Made by a program: the position numbers and the translations under genes. Below, one piece after another: positions 23,172-33,874 of a stretch of 64,000 nt of DNA. Source of the stretch: Agapanthus africanus (Eukaryota; Streptophyta; Magnoliopsida; Asparagales; Amaryllidaceae); NCBI GenBank assembly GCA_030015575.1, contig JASDDO010000001.1, forward strand, positions 510,441,772-510,505,771, written 5' to 3'. The notes under the pieces were generated by a model. That model had not been told where the DNA came from. It saw only the letters and a list, made by a program, of their open reading frames with translations, and did not search any database. Position 1 is the stretch's first letter; each line of letters begins with the position of its first letter.

Positions 23172-23630
23172 CATGACATGCAACTAGATATATAATCAAT
23201 AACACGGATACGAACGGATATCGGAGAAACGGTAAAACTGTAATATGGATGTGAAATGCAATGAACATGTAATAATTCTATACCTATAGATGTAAAATAC
23301 GTTGCATAACCTGTAACGAGATAAAATTGCATGCGACTAGATATGTAAATAACGGTATGGATACGTACGGGTATCGAAAAACTATAAAACTGTAATATAG
23401 GATGCACATTACGGTAAACAAGTGATATTTTTATTCATATGGATGCAAATATAATATTATAGCATGTAGCAAGATAAACTTGCATGCGACTAGATATGTA
23501 ATAAATTGTACGATGTGAACGGGTATTGTAAAACTGTAACATAGGATGCACAATGTAGTAAACATGTGATATTTTATTCATATGGATGTAAATATAATAG
23601 TATAGCATGTAGAAAGATGAACTTGCCTGA
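23172..23630. repeat. About 153-bp tandem repeat, three units, inside Gyp-D LTR
   Basis: The landmark GCATGCGACTAGATATGTAA (or close variant) occurs at about 23176, 23329 and 23482, giving a regular period of about 153 bp, and each is followed by similar blocks (GGATACGWACGGGTATCG, AAAACTGTAATATRGGATG, TGATATTTT). A partial fourth start lies near 23625. The units are diverged, so the array is not recent. Confidence 0.75.
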
Positions 23631-23817
23631 TCGGATCTCAATACAGGGGGCGTACGCAGCGTCCGACGTCAAGTAAACGTCGCAATGCACACGCGTGCAT
23701 ACGGTACAGGACCAGGAAAAGCAAGAACAAGACCACTCTGGCTGGAGACGTCCACTGAGTCAACCTGATCGTCGGCAACGGGCACGGCTCCGGCGATGAC
23801 CGGAAAATATAAGGTCA

Positions 23818-23872
23818 AGAAAAGAAAGAGAAGAAGAAAGAAGAAGAAGAAAGAGAAGAGGAGAGGAAGGGC
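23818..23872. repeat. AAG/AG-rich microsatellite in Gyp-D LTR
   Basis: A purine-only run of AAGAAAG/GAAGAAGA repeats on the plus strand. It is low complexity and produces chance ORFs nearby (24019-24431) that I do not call. Confidence 0.8.
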
Positions 23873-24356
23873 TGGTGCTCTAGGGTTTGGGACAGAGGCG
23901 AGGACAGAGAGGGTGACATGAGTCGAGGGTCACCGGCGATGGGGTTTGCCGGCGAGGGGAGTGGGCTGCGTTTTCTTGAAGTCGGGTGAGGGTTTTTGTG
24001 CAGGGGAAATCTTAGGATCTAGAGTAGGAGAGAGGAGATAGGGGAGATAGGGTGGTGGAGAGGACGTTGGGTTAATCGACGACGAGGTGATCGCCGATAT
24101 GGGGCGACGAGAAATGCAGGAGAGGTCGGGTTCTTGAGTCGGTGGGTTGAAGCGGTCGGGGACGTGAGGTGACGGAGGAGGAGAGAAGGAGAAGGTGGTG
24201 ATGAGGCCGATGAGATAATTGGCGGCGAGGGCATAGGCGACGACGGAGAGGAGGCGAGGGCAGTCGGTTGCGAGGAGGCGGGAGAAAAATAAAGAAGACG
24301 AAGAGCGAGAGAGAGAGGCTGTGTGTTATGAAAAAAATAATATTTAATATTTTAAT

Positions 24357-24357
24357 A

Positions 24358-24389
<32 letters not shown>

Positions 24390-24412
24390 AATAAAGAGAG
24401 AGAGAGATAGAG
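24357..24412. repeat. Compound microsatellite (TG)n(AT)n..(GA)n in Gyp-D LTR
   Basis: Three adjacent dinucleotide tracts: TG, then AT, then GA after a short AT-rich spacer. Confidence 0.9.
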
Positions 24413-25573
24413 AAGAAGTACGTGGGATCAAGGTGGGATCAGGGAGTTAGGATCAGGATAAAATCTTCTTCTTTTTCTAAATCCTTTTATGAAAAATTTG
24501 TAAACGTATGAATTTAATAGTTAAGATATATTAGAATATAATATTAGTTAAATATGAGATTTTGGCTAATACAAAAATAGTCCAAAAAATACCCGAGTCG
24601 GGTCTAAAACTATGGTTTGAAAATACGGATAATATACGTGTTAACCAAAACCAATATAGGATGTTCGGGTAACGAAAATGCATACCCCCAAGAACGGATA
24701 CACGTAGTATGCACGTAGCTATCCAAACGGGTCCGTTTCACTGAATGGGACGAACACGATGTACGGACGCTACGACAGGGTTAGGGGTATTATGCAGGCC
24801 ATGCTAGATATTGTTAAAATATTTTATTTGACTTTAAATGTTATATTAAAAAAATGCAGATGCCAAATATAATACAGTTATACAACATGAAAGTGTACGG
24901 ATTCTCATAACTAGCCGGATAAATCATAAACAAGAATCATGACGGGTTTCCAGCATGCGGGTCGGGTCGAATGCAAACACAGATACCAATTACACTATTC
25001 GCACCATAACAACAATAAATCAAGGAATAGTCATCCAATATATAAATTTATTAAATCAAGCATGGTATAACGAACTAGGGTGTTACAGCTACGGCTAGTT
25101 TTTGGCGAAAATACCTTTAACGTAATGAATTTGATATCGTCGAAGGAACTCGAGTGGCTTTGAAATGGAGTAGTTTATGCTCCGCTTTTTAAAACTAGTA
25201 ACATAAACATTTGCTGAAGAGCGAACTTCCCAGTGAAGGGATCAAAGCTCTTCTCTCATAGAATATGGTGCGGGATATTCCTAACCGAATATCTCTATGC
25301 AAAGTAAAAGAATACGACGATGATTTTTGAAGAAAACTGAGTAGTTTTAAATTTGTTTCAACAACATCATTCAGGTTTGTTTTTCTTGCATTATTCAGAT
25401 AATACGTTCCCATCATTTTAAGTTTCCAACCCACAAAAGAAACAACCAAAATAATATGCTTTTATATGCCATCCGCATTCTCCACGAGCCTCGTCATGCG
25501 CCGTTAGGTTACATAACTAATGACAGAGCGGGGGTAGGAGTAGCGCAGATGCAAAACATATAAAAACATCTAC

Positions 25574-25576
<3 letters not shown>

Positions 25577-25622
<46 letters not shown>
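25577..25622. repeat. (AT)n microsatellite in Cop-F leader
   Basis: A pure AT dinucleotide run of 46 bp. Confidence 0.95.
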
Positions 25623-25625
<3 letters not shown>

Positions 25626-26516
25626 CATCGCAGGTAGATAATAGTCATCACAGGCAAATAAAAATCATTACAAGTATGTGAACAACAATATGGAACAGCA
25701 GATAAATTAGGAGCTTTGCATTTTATTTGAGCTATAAATGAGACACGACGTTTCCTGGATAGCCAGTGCAATGAAGAACCAGACTCCTACAAGTGCGGCA
25801 CGTTACCCGCCAATCCTGAAAGTGAGGCAACCCCAATCAACAAAGTGAATGGGCCACACAACACTTCACGGAATCCGGTAACTTGAGCACCCTTTTGTGG
25901 GTCAACTTATACCTCTTACGCGTGTGGCGAATAACCCACCAATTCTAGAGTAAGGTCTCCCGGTCTCAACGCCATGTGATGCGGGCCCTTTTCTTTCTAG
26001 AACCCGGCTATTCGAGCACTCTTCCGTAGGATAATCCTAGTACAGAAAAGAAAATATATATACAGGTGGTGACATTGACCTCAACCTGACCGTGCCCAAA
26101 TAAAAGAATATACAAACTGGCAGAAACGGCAGTCCACATGTCGAACGCTCGGACCGCAATAATGAATATACAAATGAATCTGAATTGTACATCTAACACT
26201 GCACACAAGGCTATCCATCACGACAGTCCATTTAAAAGATCAGTGCAACACAGAATATCAACGCTAATATTATGTTCGTAAACCTATCTGATTTTATATA
26301 TAGCAACCAGTCGGATTATACCATGCTATGATATTCACGGCCGCAGAAACAAACAAATGCACTGAAAACCACGAATTTAAAATTTCGATCGATTAAAACT
26401 TTCCGTATTGGCCCCAAGTACAAACCAGTACTCAAACAAATATGGACCAAAACCAAATATTTCAAAAATCACGTTTTCATGAATTAGAGCACCAGAAAAA
26501 ATTTATGGCACTGTGG

Positions 26517-26583
26517 CCAAAATTGGACCAAGGATCTGCGGCCAAATGGCATATTTGGCAACGGTTTAGCGGTCGAATTTTGG
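26517..26583 (-). repeat. Long stem-loop in Cop-F leader
   Basis: The outer arms CCAAAATTGGACC (26517-26529) and GGTCGAATTTTGG (26571-26583) pair with one mismatch, and the inner arms GCCAAAT and ATTTGGC (26541-26559) pair perfectly. It lies about 190 bp downstream of the primer site, as do the GC hairpins of Cop-J and Cop-K. Confidence 0.75.
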
Positions 26584-27315
26584 ACTTATGTGTCAAAATT
26601 TCTTTTTGGTCTCTAATTTTCCTGCACATAATTTTAATGCAACCTGAACAATTTTTTGAACAACTTAAAAATTCGATCAGGAAGCAATAAAATGGAAATG
26701 TGAATCGGAAAATTCCGACGATCGAAACTCTAAATTAGTGCTAACAAGCTGGTTAAGGTTTATGGAGTAGTTCTGATACTATGTTGGTGTTCGGTGCCTG
26801 CACCGCGGAAAACGCGGTCGAGGCGGAAGCCATAACAAAAGTTTTACGCGAGCACCAAACATGCATAACCCAGGATACGATCCATACACCTAAACTGGCA
26901 AATTAAAACATGCAAAGGGTATGAAACTACAACTTTCGACGTGTGTCCACCCAATTGTGGAAGACGCCTCCAAGCTCGTAGCCTCCGGGATCGCGCTTGA
27001 AAGTCAACCACCCTCGCCGAAGAAGATCCACTAGAGAGAAACCGGAAAAGTCTCCGACTGACGATCCAAACTTGCTAAGTATGGATGGTGGGTGATGTAG
27101 AAATTTTTCACTCGACTTTTCTCTCAAAAATCCATGCTCAAGAGAGCAAGAAGAACAAGATGGAGAAGAGGAAAATGGCTAGATGTTTTTGCTCTGAAGC
27201 ATGCACTCAAGAAGCTAGAATGAAAAATCATCAAGTGTAGAAAGAATGAATAGCTTTGCATTTATCAACCATGGTTCAATAGTTAACCCAATAAATGATT
27301 ACCACATTAAATTCC

Positions 27316-28857
27316 TGTAGGGTTACTAGGCACACTCAAGAGGTTCCACAAGGCATCTACCATGCCAAATTCAAATTTTTATGTGCCTAATAACTCTTTG
27401 CAAGATCGTTAACTAGAGATTAGGCGAAACCAAAAGCTAGTAAACTACTTTACTAGTAAGTGAAAGGGATTACAACCTTTGTAGATCCGGTCCACCACTT
27501 CTTTAGCTCCATGATGACATCCCTTCGCTGCGATCACCGGGATCCTGGACTCTAGCGATGGTTTCGTCGGAGAAATGAGAGGGCTAGGTCATTGACTTCG
27601 ATGCCGAAGATGATCTACGTCGAGGCAACTCTAACTCAAGCTCCATCTTCACTTGGTCATGAAACTTGTGAAGATAACACACTCTATTACATGGCAAGTG
27701 GTAGAGGATGAAGAAATAGGAAGTGGGTTCACTTTGAATTTGGATTTCTCACTTGATTTCATCACTTAGAAATTTTCAAGAAAGCTTTCTTCTTTTCTTC
27801 ATGAAGAAGAAGAAGAAGAAAGAAAAGAATGAATGAATTATAGAAAATAATAAATCAAGTGATACTTATCATATTGCAACCATGGGTGAGATTAACACAT
27901 GTAGAGAGCAAACCATAGTTTAGGTGATGGTTAGGTCAAAGCATAAATACAAAATGGTTAAGACTTTGAAAAATACTAAGAAGCTTCATGAAGCTTAAAG
28001 CAAAGAAAGTAAAATCCACCATTTTGTTTTTATGAATTAAATAAAGAAAATAAAACCCTAACCATTAACTAAACATGGTTTAAAGCATCCACACCCAAGT
28101 TTGCATGTATCATCAAACATGATACAAACTAGTGCACAAGAATATATCATATATACAATATGCACAATCTAGTGAGAAAATTCATCTTAAGTGACCAAAT
28201 ACTAGTTAATGTAAAGTAATATATCAAATATATAATTATACATTAAATCATTAAATCAACATTTGATTTAATGATCCGGTCATACTGCATATAACCGACT
28301 AATATCAAGTGTATCAATGTATCGAATCAACATTTGATTCGGTAACCCAGCTATATCACATATAACCATCCCATGATACATATCGCGAGAATAGAATACA
28401 GTATCACATACTGGTATTATTCTTGGTCCCGCACATATCTCATATGCGCTCCTATTTCTTTCGCTTGAGCCAGGAAATCCCTATATAGGACTCTAAAGAC
28501 TCGTCAATACGCCGGCAGTAGGTGGTGATCATATCAATCACCCACAAGCCGCAAGCGGTCTGCTAAACGTAACGGCCACCCGGGTATTGAGCGATCAGAA
28601 GATCAACGAGCAAGCCCGCTCACACTCCTGTGAATCCAACCAGTAACACTTACCGTGCAGTCCGGTCTCGTCGTCTGATATGTCGCATATCTCGCCTAGG
28701 GGTGGTAAACGTCAGACCCCAGTAGCTCGATAAGTCGTGTCGATATGAGGTCTATAACAGTTCGAGAAACTACTGGTAACACTTACCAGTAAATCTCAGC
28801 AACCCTGGACAGGGATTTCCGGTTATAGCCAATCGAACACAACACAACATCAACTCC
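27316..28857 (-). repeat. Cop-G: copia LTR fragment (1542 bp)
   Basis: On the minus strand this is the 3' part of a 2.2-kb LTR of the Cop-C/Cop-J subfamily, ending AGTAACCCTACA at 27316. Its left neighbour is Cop-F LTR sequence, not a primer site, so it is a 3' LTR or a solo LTR inserted there; the expected target duplication is ATTCC at 27311-27315. At 28858 it is cut by the Ath-H 5' LTR. About 0.7 kb of it should lie to the right of Ath-H, outside the window. Confidence 0.85.
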
Positions 28858-30227
28858 TGTTCATATCATAATATTGCATTATTATATTCCCCATTCTTAT
28901 TTGTTTTATAAATAAACAGGTGCTTTTGACGCATGTTTGTTACATATTACAGGTTACAGACTCTTGGAGCGAAAGCAGTGAAAAAGATAAAAGATAATGC
29001 AAAAGTGAGACTTTGACCAATAATCAGAGGATTTTGATCAAGCCTACACAGAGATCATTATAAAACAGTCCAAGGTTCAGGATTTCGTCACGAAGCAACG
29101 ATAAAAGTCCGCTACAATGTTCACTAGAGACCTGGAGAATGCCTAGAAGCCCAATTGAAAAAACAACATATATAAAAAGGACCTAAGAGTCAACAAAAGA
29201 TAGCAGCAGAAGAACCAGAGTGTAATTCCCTAGTTTAGCCGTGGAACCGCGGCCAAACCCAGGCTGGCACAGCGGTTCTACGGCCGTCTAGTGCGCACGT
29301 CGGTGCATATTTTTGGTGGCGGTGCGTCGGTGATTTTGTTGGGATTTTACGGGGGTATTTTTATAATCGCACATGTGCGAATCCCGTAACCCTAAATTTC
29401 CCTATTTCCCTATAAAATTGTAATCAAAATATTGTAATATGATGCCTCTTTTCAATGAAATAAAATTCAGATTATTTTGAAGATCTAAGAGCATCATTTC
29501 TGTAAGTCTTTTTTTTCCTGCCTTAGTTTATAGTTAAATTATTGCCTTAGATTAAATTAATCTTTTGCCCTAGTAATCTAGTGTGTAATTTTTCTTAAAC
29601 TGCAGTAGGTAAGTGATTTTTAAATGTTATTTTTAAAAGATCCCCTAATGAGCAAGTAATTTCCTCGCATGTTAGGGTTAGGAATAAGGGAAGGAATGAG
29701 AGATGAAGATCTCTCATCTCTTTCGTGCCCGATTATTTTTAATAACTAAAACTTCATGCATGCATGCATGATCCGCTCCCTACGGCACCCTACCCATGAG
29801 GTAACGGTGAAACCGTAGTATAAAGGACCGGACATGCATGTCTTTCATGAAGGTTAGAGCAAATATTAGGAAAGGACGGACAAGGATCTAGAGGAAGAAA
29901 CTTCGTTTCTTTCCAATCATCCTAATCCCTTTTTCTAATAGTTGCTATAACTTCTAAAAGATTTCATTTAGCGCATTGAAAGAGGTGTGTCATCAAATCT
30001 TACCAAACCCCACCTTTGACCTAACCCTAGCAAGTTTCTTTATCCTCATATAACTTAGTTTTAGATTCAATTAAACAAAACCAAACAACCATTGGAATCA
30101 ACTCGTAAGAACACTTAGGAAAATTACACATCCCTGTGGACCGACCCGTATTCACCGGCTATCTGCAAAGTGACGCCGTTTCTGATTACGGTAAAATATT
30201 TTTGGTGATCGTAAAACCTATTAATCA
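28858..30227 (+). repeat. Ath-H 5' LTR (1370 bp)
   Basis: It begins TGTTCATATCATAATATTG and ends CCTATTAATCA, two bases before the primer site. A TATA box (TATATAAA, 29169-29176), a GC-rich palindromic block 66 bp further on (29235-29286) and AATAAA (29459-29464) outline a probable U3-R-U5 layout with R near 29200-29480. It is flanked on the left by Cop-G LTR sequence (ACTCC at 28853-28857). Confidence 0.92.
29169..29176 (+). promoter_or_regulatory. TATA box of Ath-H 5' LTR
   Basis: TATATAAA followed by AAGG, 311 bp into the LTR, with the 3' LTR copy at 56072-56079. Ath-I has TATAAAAA at the same relative place on the minus strand (31850-31857). Transcription would be expected to start about 30 bp downstream. 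Confidence 0.65.
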
Positions 30228-30229
30228 AA

Positions 30230-30246
30230 TGGCGCCGTTGCCGGGG
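30230..30246 (+). other. Primer binding site of Ath-H (tRNA-Asp)
   Basis: TGGCGCCGTTGCCGGGG is the complement of the 3' end of plant tRNA-Asp (CCCCGGCAACGGCGCCA), and the match extends two more bases. It lies two bases after the LTR end. tRNA-Asp priming is known for Athila elements. Confidence 0.92.
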
Positions 30247-30836
30247 ATGGCGTAAAAATTTCCTATTTGTAATTTTGGGTTGATATAAATTTTAAAAATC
30301 ATAAAAATCTGAAAATATAAAAAGTACAAAATTTTTTTATCAATCTTTATCTGTTTGAAGGGTTTATCTTTTGAATTTTGCAGGAACAACAAAGAATCTC
30401 TGATCTGGAAAATTCCAGAGTGCGAAACAGAAAAGGATACATCGAAACAGAGAGGGATTGCGAGTACAGAACAGTAGAATTTTTTTGGACACCTGAACCC
30501 TCCACGAGACCGCATTTCCGCCGCAATTACCCCATCAAAACCGCGGTTCCGCGGCTCTCTGTTGTCTTCTCTGCGCAAAAATTGCTTGGTTTGTTTCCTC
30601 ATTCTCCCCTCTGCAAATCCCCGTATATCTTCTGTCAAATTTTCTGCAGGATTTCTTTGCGCTAAAGAAAAATCTTCTTTCCCCTTCTAAATAACAGATT
30701 TTCTGCAGGTTTCTTTGCGCCGCGCTAAAAATTGATTGCAAGTGAATTTACTATTTTGCATAATTTAATCGAACTTTAAGGGGCTATTGACCAAACTCAG
30801 ATTGGGTGGGGATTTCATCACCCTTCCCAGGACCCC
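30247..30836 (+). other. Ath-H leader, left part
   Basis: Non-coding leader from the primer site to the Ath-I insertion. It corresponds to Ath-I 35690-36255 on the opposite strand, so it is family sequence. It contains the palindrome CCGCGGTTCCGCGG at 30541-30554. The 95- and 137-codon ORFs overlapping it are chance frames in GC-rich leader. The last five bases, ACCCC (30832-30836), are the first copy of the shared insertion target. Confidence 0.8.
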
Positions 30837-32156
30837 TGATTGGTAGAGATTTTACGATCAAAAATATTATTACCGCAATCAGAAACGGCGTCGCTTCGCA
30901 GCTAGCCGGCGTCGCTTCGCAGCTAGCCGGTGAGTACGGGTCGATCCACAGAGACGGGTAAATTCCTTTTATGTGTTTTAACGAGTTGATTCGAAATGTC
31001 GTTTTAATTGGTTTATAAAAATCTAGAAAAACTAGATCTAATTAATCTAATTAAGAGTCTTGCTAGGGTTAGGCTTAGGGGAAGTTTTGGAGATTAATGT
31101 TTCCTTCACCGCTTTCAATGCCTTCTTTTTAGATCTATTAGATGTTACGTTAATTATCAATAAAGTGGATACGAATCTTTTGGGAAGATATTTCTTCCTC
31201 TAGATTTGTATCTTTCCTTTGTTGATAATTACCCTAACCCCCATGGAAAACGCGTGCAACCGGCCCTTTATACTACGGTTCACCGTTACCTCGAGGGGTA
31301 GGGTGCCGTAGGGAGCGGATGTGTGCGTATGCATGGAGTTCAAACTCTAAAGTGAAGATGGCATTGAAAGGGGTGAGAGATCTCATCTCTCAACCCTTTC
31401 GCTAAGGCTGACCCTAACAAGCGAGGAGACTACTCGCTCATTAGGGGATGATAAATTATACTAGAAAATAAAAGCAAGGAAATAAATTACCTACAGATTT
31501 GATGGCTCCTTCCAAGTAGAAGACAGAATAGATCTGAATGTCATTCCCAGAAATTCTGAATTTTATTTATTGAAAAGAGGCATAGGGTTTTACAATTTTG
31601 AGATTACAATTTATAAGTAAACAGGAGAATTAGGGTTTCAGAGTCTCGCACATGCGCAATTACTGATTTGCCCCCTAAGAATCCCAACACCCGCACCGAC
31701 GCCACAGCTCAGAAAAACTCCACCGACATGCGCACTGTATGGCCGCGGAACCGCGGCGCCAGGCTGGGTTTGGCCGCGGTTCTGCGGCCAAAGAGAGGAG
31801 TTGGGCCCTGCACTTTTTGGGCTTGGTTCAGGGGTTCTTGGGCTCTGTATTTTTATATGTATTTTCTCTGTTGGGCTTCTGGGTCTTCTCCAGATCTTCA
31901 GTGAAAACTTGTTCGTATCTTTTGACCGTTCAATTGCTATTTTTGGACCTTGTACTGTTCTTCGTCTAGGCTTGAATATGATCTGTCCAATAGTTGGTCA
32001 AAAGTCCCTTTTTCTGTTGTTTTGTGTCTTCTTCACTGTATTTGCTCCAGAAACCTGTATCCTGTAACATGCAACAAACGTGCGTCAAGAGTACCTGTTT
32101 ACTTATAAAACGAATAAGAATAGGGGAATGAAAAATGTAATATTATGGTCTGAACA
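30837..32156 (-). repeat. Ath-I 3' LTR (1320 bp)
   Basis: On the minus strand it begins TGTTCAGACCATAATATTAC at 32156 and ends CTCTACCAATCA at 30837. It carries TATAAAAA (31850-31857), the GC-rich hairpin (31741-31789) and AATAAATAAA near 31560-31570, the same layout as Ath-H. A 21-bp unit (CGGCGTCGCTTCGCAGCTAGC plus repeat) is present twice at 30886-30927; the 5' LTR has it once. Confidence 0.92.
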
Positions 32157-33874
32157 AATACCCCCAAACTTACCTTTTGCTCGTCCTCGAGCAAACTTAT
32201 TATTTTATTCTCTAAAATCCTAACCACACTTTCGCAGGGAAACGCGATTGCACTGAGCACGTGCAACAAGCCGTTAAACCTCTAGGTGTCCCTAGTAGGA
32301 GGAGTGTTGTCTCCTGAGGGTTTTCAGCGGATTACACCCACAAAATCCTATCAACTCGGCCCATTGATTTTTGTTCTCCAATTAGGTTTTCTAACAAGGA
32401 ATTCTATTATCTTATACTTGTAAATTATCCACCCACATTTTTCACACTTCCCTCTCATTTAACTTAAGATATATATCCTATAGACTTACTTAGCTTTCGG
32501 CATTTCCTAAGTTTTCCTTCTAGGGTTCCACCTCCACTTAAGAATTTTTATCAATTCTACTAAAGATACAAGTTCTATTCTTTATTCCTTTCTCTTATCT
32601 AGATTCCAATCACATATCCCTACATGTGTGTATATATCACCCCTACACTTGGAAATTCAAATCAAGCAATCATACTCTCGTCCATTATCGAAAGCACTTA
32701 TTACTTAGTGAATTTTTAAATGAAATTTGCTTACACATTCTTCATGCGACCGTTAATACTTCTTGAGGTACCAACGACCGGTTACAAAATGCGTTTGCAC
32801 TTTAAAGCGTACTTCCTGGTCTTTGCAACACCCAAGGTTTTAGCAGTGACTCCCAAACCAGTTGGTCTAAGGCACTAGGTGATAAGGCACCCACGCTAAA
32901 TATTTTTCTATTTTTACAGCCTTAGGTAATCACAAAAACCAGTGTCCATTTTTTTCTTTTCTTTATTCACACTTTTTTTTATTTTTTTTTCATACTAAGG
33001 ACTTTAGACAAGAGCATTTCAAGGTCTCTTCTACTATTCCAAGTTTCAAGGTGCGTGATTGTGCAAATTGTAGGGTATACGTTTTTCAGAATCTAGACTT
33101 TAGCTAGGAACTATTTTTCAAACTTATACTCTAATAAGAACATCAATACTCTTCCCTTGTTTCGACTTAGCCCAAGAAGTGAACCCCAAATTTGCCTATT
33201 TCTAAATAAATTACAAAGGCATATACTTTCTACCGTTAAACTTTAAGGACGGTTATCTTTAGGGTTTTTAATTCACTAAGTCTAAGATCTAGTTGTTCCT
33301 AGCCAGTTAACCTATTTGTCAAACTCAAGTCAATTAGCCAAAATTGAATATATTAATTTTTATAATTTTTCAAATTTTTATGGGTTTTCAAATAAGTATG
33401 CAAATGCAAAACAAAAAAATATGTACAAATGAATGCGAAGGAAGAAGACGTACCGAGCATACCCCAAAACTTGAACTTGACAGTGTCCTCACTGTCATGC
33501 TAAACCAAGAGGGTCAAAATACCGATACTCCCCTGTTTATTTATTTATAATTTTTTAATGTTTTGAATTTTTTTTATTTTTTATAGAAAAAGAAAACAAA
33601 AGGATATATACATATATACAACAAGATTCCCCCCAAAGTTAAGCTTGGCCTTACACAAGCCAAATGTTAGCACCAACCATTCAAAAATCTTATCATGGTA
33701 ATGGTAGAGTTGGTGCAGGAATGGGATGGAAAGAAAAGAGATGAAAAGCACGCGAGACCATGTGGAAAGAAGAATGGTAGAATATGGTCTCGGTGGGGGA
33801 GAAGAAAGACGGAAAGAAGAAAGAAGTGGAGTGCGATCTTGAGGGTGTAAATTGAGTGAATAAATTAGCGCAAT
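32157..33874 (-). other. Ath-I 3' non-coding region with polypurine tract
   Basis: The polypurine tract (minus-strand AAGTTTGGGGGTATT, 32157-32171) adjoins the 3' LTR. The region matches Ath-H 54360-55745 for most of its length, including the perfect hairpin TGACAGTG-AGGA-CACTGTCA (33478-33497) and two further purine-run motifs at about 33462-33470 and 33629-33638. I see no gene in it. Confidence 0.8.

Larger units (their letters stand above)
10291..25087 (-). repeat. Gyp-D 5' LTR (about 3.06 kb), split by Gyp-E
   Basis: On the minus strand the LTR begins TGTAACACCCTAGTTCG at 25087 and ends GGGGCGTGACA at 10291, followed by the primer site. It is interrupted by Gyp-E at 11192-22920; the left piece is 10291-11191 and the right piece 22921-25087. 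The termini TGTAACACC..CGTGACA resemble those of Gyp-E (TGTAACACC..TCGTGACA), suggesting the same Tekay-like clade. It was inserted into the Cop-F leader, with GCTAC at 25088-25092 as the expected target duplication. The right piece holds tandem repeats and microsatellites listed separately. No genes seen in it. Confidence 0.85.
25088..27315 (-). mobile_element. Cop-F: copia leader and 3' part of its 5' LTR
   Basis: Read on the minus strand, this is part of a copia 5' LTR (26782-27315, ending CACCGAACACCAACA), a primer binding site (26770-26781, TAGTATCAGAAC) and about 1.7 kb of untranslated leader down to 25088, where Gyp-D cut it. The rest of its LTR is cut off by Cop-G at 27316. The leader shares conserved islands with Cop-J and Cop-K (25470-25560 with 43768-43862 and 60004-60105; 25877-26047 with 44070-44190 and 59703-59830). 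No coding sequence is present; gag and pol should lie left of Gyp-D. It appears to be the oldest layer in the window. Confidence 0.8.

Noticed and set aside
23172-23630. Possible CRISPR-like array
   Set aside because: Units of about 153 bp with no conserved short repeat and spacer alternation, in plant LTR sequence; an ordinary tandem repeat.
24019-24431. Proline/serine-rich ORFs on the minus strand
   Set aside because: Produced by GA-rich and AT microsatellite sequence within the Gyp-D LTR.
30225-30741. Leader ORFs of 68-137 codons on both strands at the start of Ath-H
   Set aside because: They overlap primer site and leader sequence shared with Ath-I, where the frames are not kept.
31668-32067. 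ORFs of 76-103 codons in the Ath-I LTRs (also 37157-37485)
   Set aside because: They lie across the TATA box and GC hairpin, have no domain, and are repeated only through the LTR pair.
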